Assembly: GCA_013216005.1 (NCBI GenBank) | Contig: JABSOJ010000013.1 | Coordinates: 1 to 43,615 of the forward strand | Direction of reading: 5' to 3' | DNA from: Alteromonadaceae bacterium | Lineage (GTDB): Bacteria > Pseudomonadota > Gammaproteobacteria > Enterobacterales > Alteromonadaceae | Length of the DNA stretch: 43,615 nt | Shown: one piece after another, positions 39,801-43,615 of the stretch | Position numbering within the stretch: position 1 is the first letter of the stretch | Layout of the letters: every line of letters starts with the position of its first letter | Program-made: the position numbers and the translations under genes | The notes under the pieces: generated by a model | Databases searched by the model: none | What the model was told of the DNA's origin: nothing | Seen by the model: the letters and a program-made list of their open reading frames with translations, nothing else

Positions 39801-40477
39801 GTGTGGAAAATAATTTTGTAGCTGATTTTGCTAAGAAGGGAGGCGATCACATAAGTTACGGCATGTTTTTTAAAGGGGCCGGAGAACGAAATATTTTTAA
39901 ACGTAATCTTGTTGTTTGTGAATGGAGGCATAAAGGCGGATTTCGTATTGGAACATCGATAGGTGGTGGTGGTACGGGGGCAAAGTTTTGTCGCGATTTA
40001 AAATGTGATGTAGAGCAGAGTAATAGTAGTATTATTAATAATGTTGTAATGCATTGTCCTAATGATGTTGGCTTGTATGTCAATAAAGGTAAAAATACTT
40101 TGGTGGCGCAGAATATTTTTTATAGAACTCGTGGTATTGATGTCCGTTTTAAAGAATCGGATGCTCTTTTAAGTAATAACATTATAGACGGTAGAGTGTG
40201 GACTCGTGATGGTGGGCAAACCCAATTGATTAATAATCAATATAGTCAATTGAACGCATTCTTGGGTTTATCTTTGGTTGAGGAGCTTTATCAAGCGCCA
40301 TGGAAAGGTGACTTCAGGGTATTGGATATGGAAAGTTTAATGATGTCTGAACCTACTAACAAAGAGAGTAATGATTTTTGTCAAGTTCAGCCAATGAATC
40401 GCAGATCTATAGGGCCGTTTGAAATATTTATTGACCCTCCTTGCCAACCAAATTTTAAATTTATCCGACAAGATTAA
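36812..40477 (+). CDS. O-antigen ligase/polymerase-like membrane protein with periplasmic jelly-roll-like insertion and C-terminal parallel beta-helix domain
   Basis: 1221-aa ORF: ~12 TMs with VGYTRATYLAAFVLV and FGHGVGSFPKNY; insertion with LLKNGDFSNNLENWYFYND; C-terminal part ARPGDSIELQPGYYTINGHSIAL and repeated NNII/NNLI beta-helix rungs. Confidence 0.8.
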   Translation: MSDELMLGQTKKVDFACFFISSLIFLAAVFNITSSPMSVWWLIPLCLYFLLVVYRPYCVFVILPISIVLIDSKSWIGFSVFNEFDSLIWLTVAAGILHFKNKIQFLVNHSPIFLVIFLALVFINVGLQGGFGSFVTETNPYYDNSYSVFIAKGIVYGALLAILFVTDYFYYPEETKMSWFYGAATSAFLLFIIVLWERGTLLALFEGNTWWHGVSSLLNFSGSYRVTGFFAEMHTGGEAFDGIVLFLLAVNLFAFLNARQMWQKNVYLLACFAVTYCVLVGYTRATYLAAFVLVGSLVVFWQLKVVPRRQRFTLAEVIQSSCLCICSVLILKYSGFASLTLHLVLLIVFPLLMFISKNLNLNRLSSNFLYTLIWFIVLLFSYVQQSESKWFDNTFSFHNRLFILSFIFFGILLFLHKNLTAKLSATLLRNIVMVVISSVLSVGSVGYQINARLDHVERDFMTRVFHWQSVIQSGDWLTSQWLFGHGVGSFPKNYALTFPEEIKKIGSFEIKDSKLNIGIGEDLTIGQRIKVESGKRYLLTGHFSAEEQAKLLVGICYRNILYPTNFAPNCNYRPIASNTLSHKFSVDLYSPEYKTSGNSLLQWPAFFVVKNISDHQIISINWLKLVGSDKTTDLLKNGDFSNNLENWYFYNDYNHLPWHIKNIYLSFVYQLGLIGVLLLFILIFQALWKRHSDPFIAFYQYTLVSLLLALCAFGMFGDPFDSPKASTLLSLHLFSCVLFTVIYKPQKRLFNVSKVQVVTFFSVIVILLGSLHFGLKYYLQMSYLEFVSQKQRVKDGSAYVSTRRDELSIEDWNEYEVGPKLQPLSARHSYSKKLYKVSNVKAFLSRIRAARPGDSIELQPGYYTINGHSIALQTAGTELLPIEITASQAGKVIIEFNLIEGFHISQPYWNINNLIIVGICKVDKLCEHAFHIVGKGHNTKIINNIIKNFNSPFKINQKDGDFPDKGIIKQNAIYNNDARDTATPVTFIDLVSASGWSVENNFVADFAKKGGDHISYGMFFKGAGERNIFKRNLVVCEWRHKGGFRIGTSIGGGGTGAKFCRDLKCDVEQSNSSIINNVVMHCPNDVGLYVNKGKNTLVAQNIFYRTRGIDVRFKESDALLSNNIIDGRVWTRDGGQTQLINNQYSQLNAFLGLSLVEELYQAPWKGDFRVLDMESLMMSEPTNKESNDFCQVQPMNRRSIGPFEIFIDPPCQPNFKFIRQD

Positions 40478-40688
40478 GTGTTTTATTTACTGAGTTTCAG
40501 GATGTTTTTGTGTTGATAATATGTTTGTGATTTGTTTGTAGCCCCCTGTGTCAGGATAGATCTAACCCTCAAAGCGAATTGTCTGTGTTCTGTTCTGTGC
40601 AGAATAATCGCTTATTACCAGACGGCTATTGTGACCTTCCCATTATTCGATGTTATAAAAACAATTATCACTTTAGTCATAATAAAAA

Positions 40689-40716
40689 GGAAGATTAAAT
40701 TTCAATTTAATCTTCC
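40689..40716 (-). terminator. Rho-independent terminator for the minus-strand lipoprotein gene
   Basis: GGAAGATTAAAT-TTCA-ATTTAATCTTCC perfect 12-bp stem; on the minus strand followed by TTTTTATT. Confidence 0.85.
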
Positions 40717-40769
40717 TAATATCTTTGCAGCTAAAGATAATTAAGTTTTTGATTTAATCAACTAGGGAA

Positions 40770-43496
40770 TTACTCATTGTCTTGTTTCCTCGGCAAAATC
40801 GCCCATTTGGGATTGTCATCGTATATAGTTTTAATAGCGATGTTTTGTTTAACATACTGCCATAATTCGTGATGGTTTTTAAATCCTTCAAGGTAGGCTG
40901 CTGCGGCCATAGTTATGCTATGGTAACCATGTTCAGGATCATTATTAGTTCTTATAAAATTTTCTACTTCATTTATATATTCAGAGGTATATTGTGAATA
41001 TATATCATGCCATGTTGTGAACCATTCATTGTTTTGATCTAAGGTTGGTACTATGTAGGCACAGATCATAGCATGGGGTAGGCTTGGATCAGAAAATGGT
41101 TCTAATAATTGACTTCCGGCAAATATTAATAAACTATCTGTGTTATAGCCAAGTTCTTTTGCTCTTCCAAGAGCAATAATTACAAAATTTTGCATCCACG
41201 GAGCCAGAGCCCGGTTAACATTATCAGTATTTACTCTATCAGGGTGTACATAACTGGGACTGTGTGTACCTTCATCCCATTGCCCTATTTTAGACGGCAT
41301 TCTTGCCGTTTTAAATCCATTCTTAACTAAATCTTTTTTAACAAAACTATGCAGGTCACTATGTAAAGTGTTTGATAAAGGCAAATTCATTAAGCCTTCC
41401 CACATAGAAATAGCATTTTGATTAAGCAAATGAAAATATGATTTTTCCGGGCTGCTATCAGGCAAAATATCATAGGTGTGTACTCTGGTTCTAAAAGCCC
41501 AAGCTTGTCCTCTAACTTCTCCTGAATATAATCCCCCTTCTGAGCCGGTAGGTCCTCGACCTAATGTTGAAGAATATCCTACGGCATTATTATCACCGCT
41601 AACAAAAGCAGCTGAAAATAACATTTGTTCTAAGTAAAAATAATCTCCTGTTAGTAAGTATTGTGGGCTGGCCAACTCAGGATGATGGGCTTTATCTGCT
41701 ACCCAGTTTGTTTTTATTAAGGGGAAGAGTGGATTGATTTTATCTTCGGTTTTAACTTCATACCAATCTGGTCTGGCTGTCCAGTGAGTAGGTCGTGCAA
41801 GTGGAGCCATTGAGATTATTTTTCCAAGCGCCTCAACTGTGCCATTCATGTCAAATTTTAAGCCTGCTCTTCCTTCCCGTAAGTGAATTGGCCAGGCACT
41901 AGCCAATTCACTTTGCTTTAACGCAATTTCCTGGTGTCGCCAATCTCCTGTGTATAACCATTTTATGGTCCAGGTAGGGTATATACCTATATCAGGTCTA
42001 CCACCTCCCACTCCCATTGCTGGTTGCCACCAACCTTTTTGATATATGTCTTTATCTTTTGTCTGCCAGATATTCCAGTCATTAGTAACTATTTGTTCAC
42101 TTATGACTTTTGTGGTATCAAAATTGGGTAATGATTTCGATTTTATTAAATAGTCAATATTGTGATTAATTGATAGCGTTTGTAATTGTTCTCCAGACCA
42201 GACTTTTTTAGTCCATCGGGTCATTGCCTGGTGAGGTACATTCTCTTGTTGATAAAAGGGGTTGTCATTAAAGTCGATATATAAACTCAGGTGATAACTT
42301 TGATCTTGCAGTGCTTCCGTATTCATTGCTTCTGCGATATAACGAACTGAATATTTTTTTATTCCTGGCCAGAAAGTGACGTGGAAAATGGGACGAATAG
42401 AACGATGTTCATCGGCACCAATATCATAAAGTCTGTCAATTGAATGGTCTTTTATTATTATTGTTGTGGCAATAGGGCCTGTTAGCCAGTATTCAAAATC
42501 GTTATTTTCAAGCATTTGTCTTGCCAGAACTGTTTTCTCTTCAGGAAAGTAAAATTTCATTGTGGCATCAAAGAAGTAATCAGTTGACAACATCTGCTGC
42601 TTAGTTAAAGGTTCATTATTATTTTGTGTTGTATTGACAAAATTAACTGTTTTTGAGCTGTTTGCGGGCAACTCTGCAAGAATGAAGCTGATAATCGCGT
42701 GTTTTACACTGCCATTATGGTATCGTTGTTTGACATCTGCTTGTGTGTTTATTTTGATGCCATCAATCATAACTTGTGGAAAATTTTGAATGTCATCTTC
42801 CACAAAAGAACGGCCAAACTGAACGGGGTAATCAATTTGTTTCTTGCCATGAGGTTCGGTTATTAAAATAGTATTCGATTTTTTATTGAAAGGAACCGTG
42901 GAAAATGTGGCGTGGAGACTTTTTGATCCGTTCATCGTTATAGAGCATGATGATGTTCCTCTGCAGCCATCACTCCAGCCGTTGAAGACAAAACCATCAT
43001 TTGCTAAAGCCTTTAATTCGATAGTATCTCCTTCTGTGTAGGATCGCTGGCAATCTGGTGTACAATCGAGGATTTGGTCATCAATTTTAACTAGGCCCCC
43101 ATTGTCAATTTGTAAACTCAACACATATGTAGTCGGTAGAACTTCGAAATTAGCCGTAACATTCTTATTTTGATTCATGGTTAATTGGCATTTTGTCATA
43201 CCTTGGCAAGCACCAGACCAGCCAGTAAAAATCGGGTTTTCATCGGGTTCAGCTATAAGCTCAACTGTTGTATCTGCAAGGATGTCAACGGTACAATTTT
43301 TTTTACAGGCTTCATTTATTGGTAAAATACTGACAGTACCTAATGGAGCTGGGCCAGAGAATTCTATCGTTAAATTGTAGTTAACAGAAGTGTCAGGTGG
43401 CACTGTTTGGTTATTAGCTTCCCCGGAACCGCAAGCAGATGAAGAAAGAAATAAGGTAATAAAGAAAACCTTTTTGAAGGTAGTGATTGCTTTCAT
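40770..43496 (-). CDS. Secreted lipoprotein with two InlB B-repeat-like domains and a large putative polysaccharide-active region
   Basis: Lipobox FLSSSACGSG; two repeats (FTGWSGACQGMTKCQLTMNQNKNVTANFEV, FNGWSDGCRGTSSCSITMNGSKSLHATFS); downstream domain resembles RIFT-barrel/(alpha/alpha) polysaccharide lyase-like proteins. Confidence 0.7.
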   Translation of the reverse strand: MKAITTFKKVFFITLFLSSSACGSGEANNQTVPPDTSVNYNLTIEFSGPAPLGTVSILPINEACKKNCTVDILADTTVELIAEPDENPIFTGWSGACQGMTKCQLTMNQNKNVTANFEVLPTTYVLSLQIDNGGLVKIDDQILDCTPDCQRSYTEGDTIELKALANDGFVFNGWSDGCRGTSSCSITMNGSKSLHATFSTVPFNKKSNTILITEPHGKKQIDYPVQFGRSFVEDDIQNFPQVMIDGIKINTQADVKQRYHNGSVKHAIISFILAELPANSSKTVNFVNTTQNNNEPLTKQQMLSTDYFFDATMKFYFPEEKTVLARQMLENNDFEYWLTGPIATTIIIKDHSIDRLYDIGADEHRSIRPIFHVTFWPGIKKYSVRYIAEAMNTEALQDQSYHLSLYIDFNDNPFYQQENVPHQAMTRWTKKVWSGEQLQTLSINHNIDYLIKSKSLPNFDTTKVISEQIVTNDWNIWQTKDKDIYQKGWWQPAMGVGGGRPDIGIYPTWTIKWLYTGDWRHQEIALKQSELASAWPIHLREGRAGLKFDMNGTVEALGKIISMAPLARPTHWTARPDWYEVKTEDKINPLFPLIKTNWVADKAHHPELASPQYLLTGDYFYLEQMLFSAAFVSGDNNAVGYSSTLGRGPTGSEGGLYSGEVRGQAWAFRTRVHTYDILPDSSPEKSYFHLLNQNAISMWEGLMNLPLSNTLHSDLHSFVKKDLVKNGFKTARMPSKIGQWDEGTHSPSYVHPDRVNTDNVNRALAPWMQNFVIIALGRAKELGYNTDSLLIFAGSQLLEPFSDPSLPHAMICAYIVPTLDQNNEWFTTWHDIYSQYTSEYINEVENFIRTNNDPEHGYHSITMAAAAYLEGFKNHHELWQYVKQNIAIKTIYDDNPKWAILPRKQDNE

Positions 43497-43615
43497 GTTA
43501 AAACAGCGTCCGGTGGCTAAATGTAAATTCTAAATGAGTTGCTTGTTGAACGAAACCGCTACGCGGAAGTAAAGCAAAACCAGTCGATCCCTTAATTTTG
43601 GATAATAATTCCTCT

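Overview
The window is a large exopolysaccharide (EPS) locus of the exosortase A (XrtA/PEP-CTERM) type, from an AT-rich gammaproteobacterium-like genome. From left to right it holds: (i) a Tat-signal-like protein followed by a PqqD-like / HprK-related kinase / nucleotidyltransferase cassette; (ii) PrsK/PrsR-like two-component regulators; (iii) a minus-strand block with an ATPase, outer-membrane protein, tyrosine autokinase, chain-length determinant and Wza-like export protein; (iv) a plus-strand block with an initiating sugar transferase, GDP-mannose genes, deacetylase, FemAB, glycosyltransferases, a GDP-D,D-heptose module, exosortase and amidotransferase; (v) a variable end with a CapK-like ligase, two polymerase/ligase candidates, a second deacetylase, a flippase and a secreted InlB-repeat lipoprotein. 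The most notable observations are: a 77-nt near-identical inverted repeat (74/77) about 20.7 kb apart, located in the upstream regions of two gene modules, with internal TTGAACT repeats 31 bp apart and a well-spaced sigma-54-type promoter downstream of one copy; a 1221-aa protein that appears to fuse an O-antigen-ligase/polymerase-like membrane domain, a periplasmic jelly-roll-like insertion and a C-terminal beta-helix domain; and a candidate modification cassette with its probable Tat-exported substrate. No PEP-CTERM substrate, CRISPR, tRNA, rRNA or transposase was recognised. All family names come from reading motifs by eye; no database search was run.
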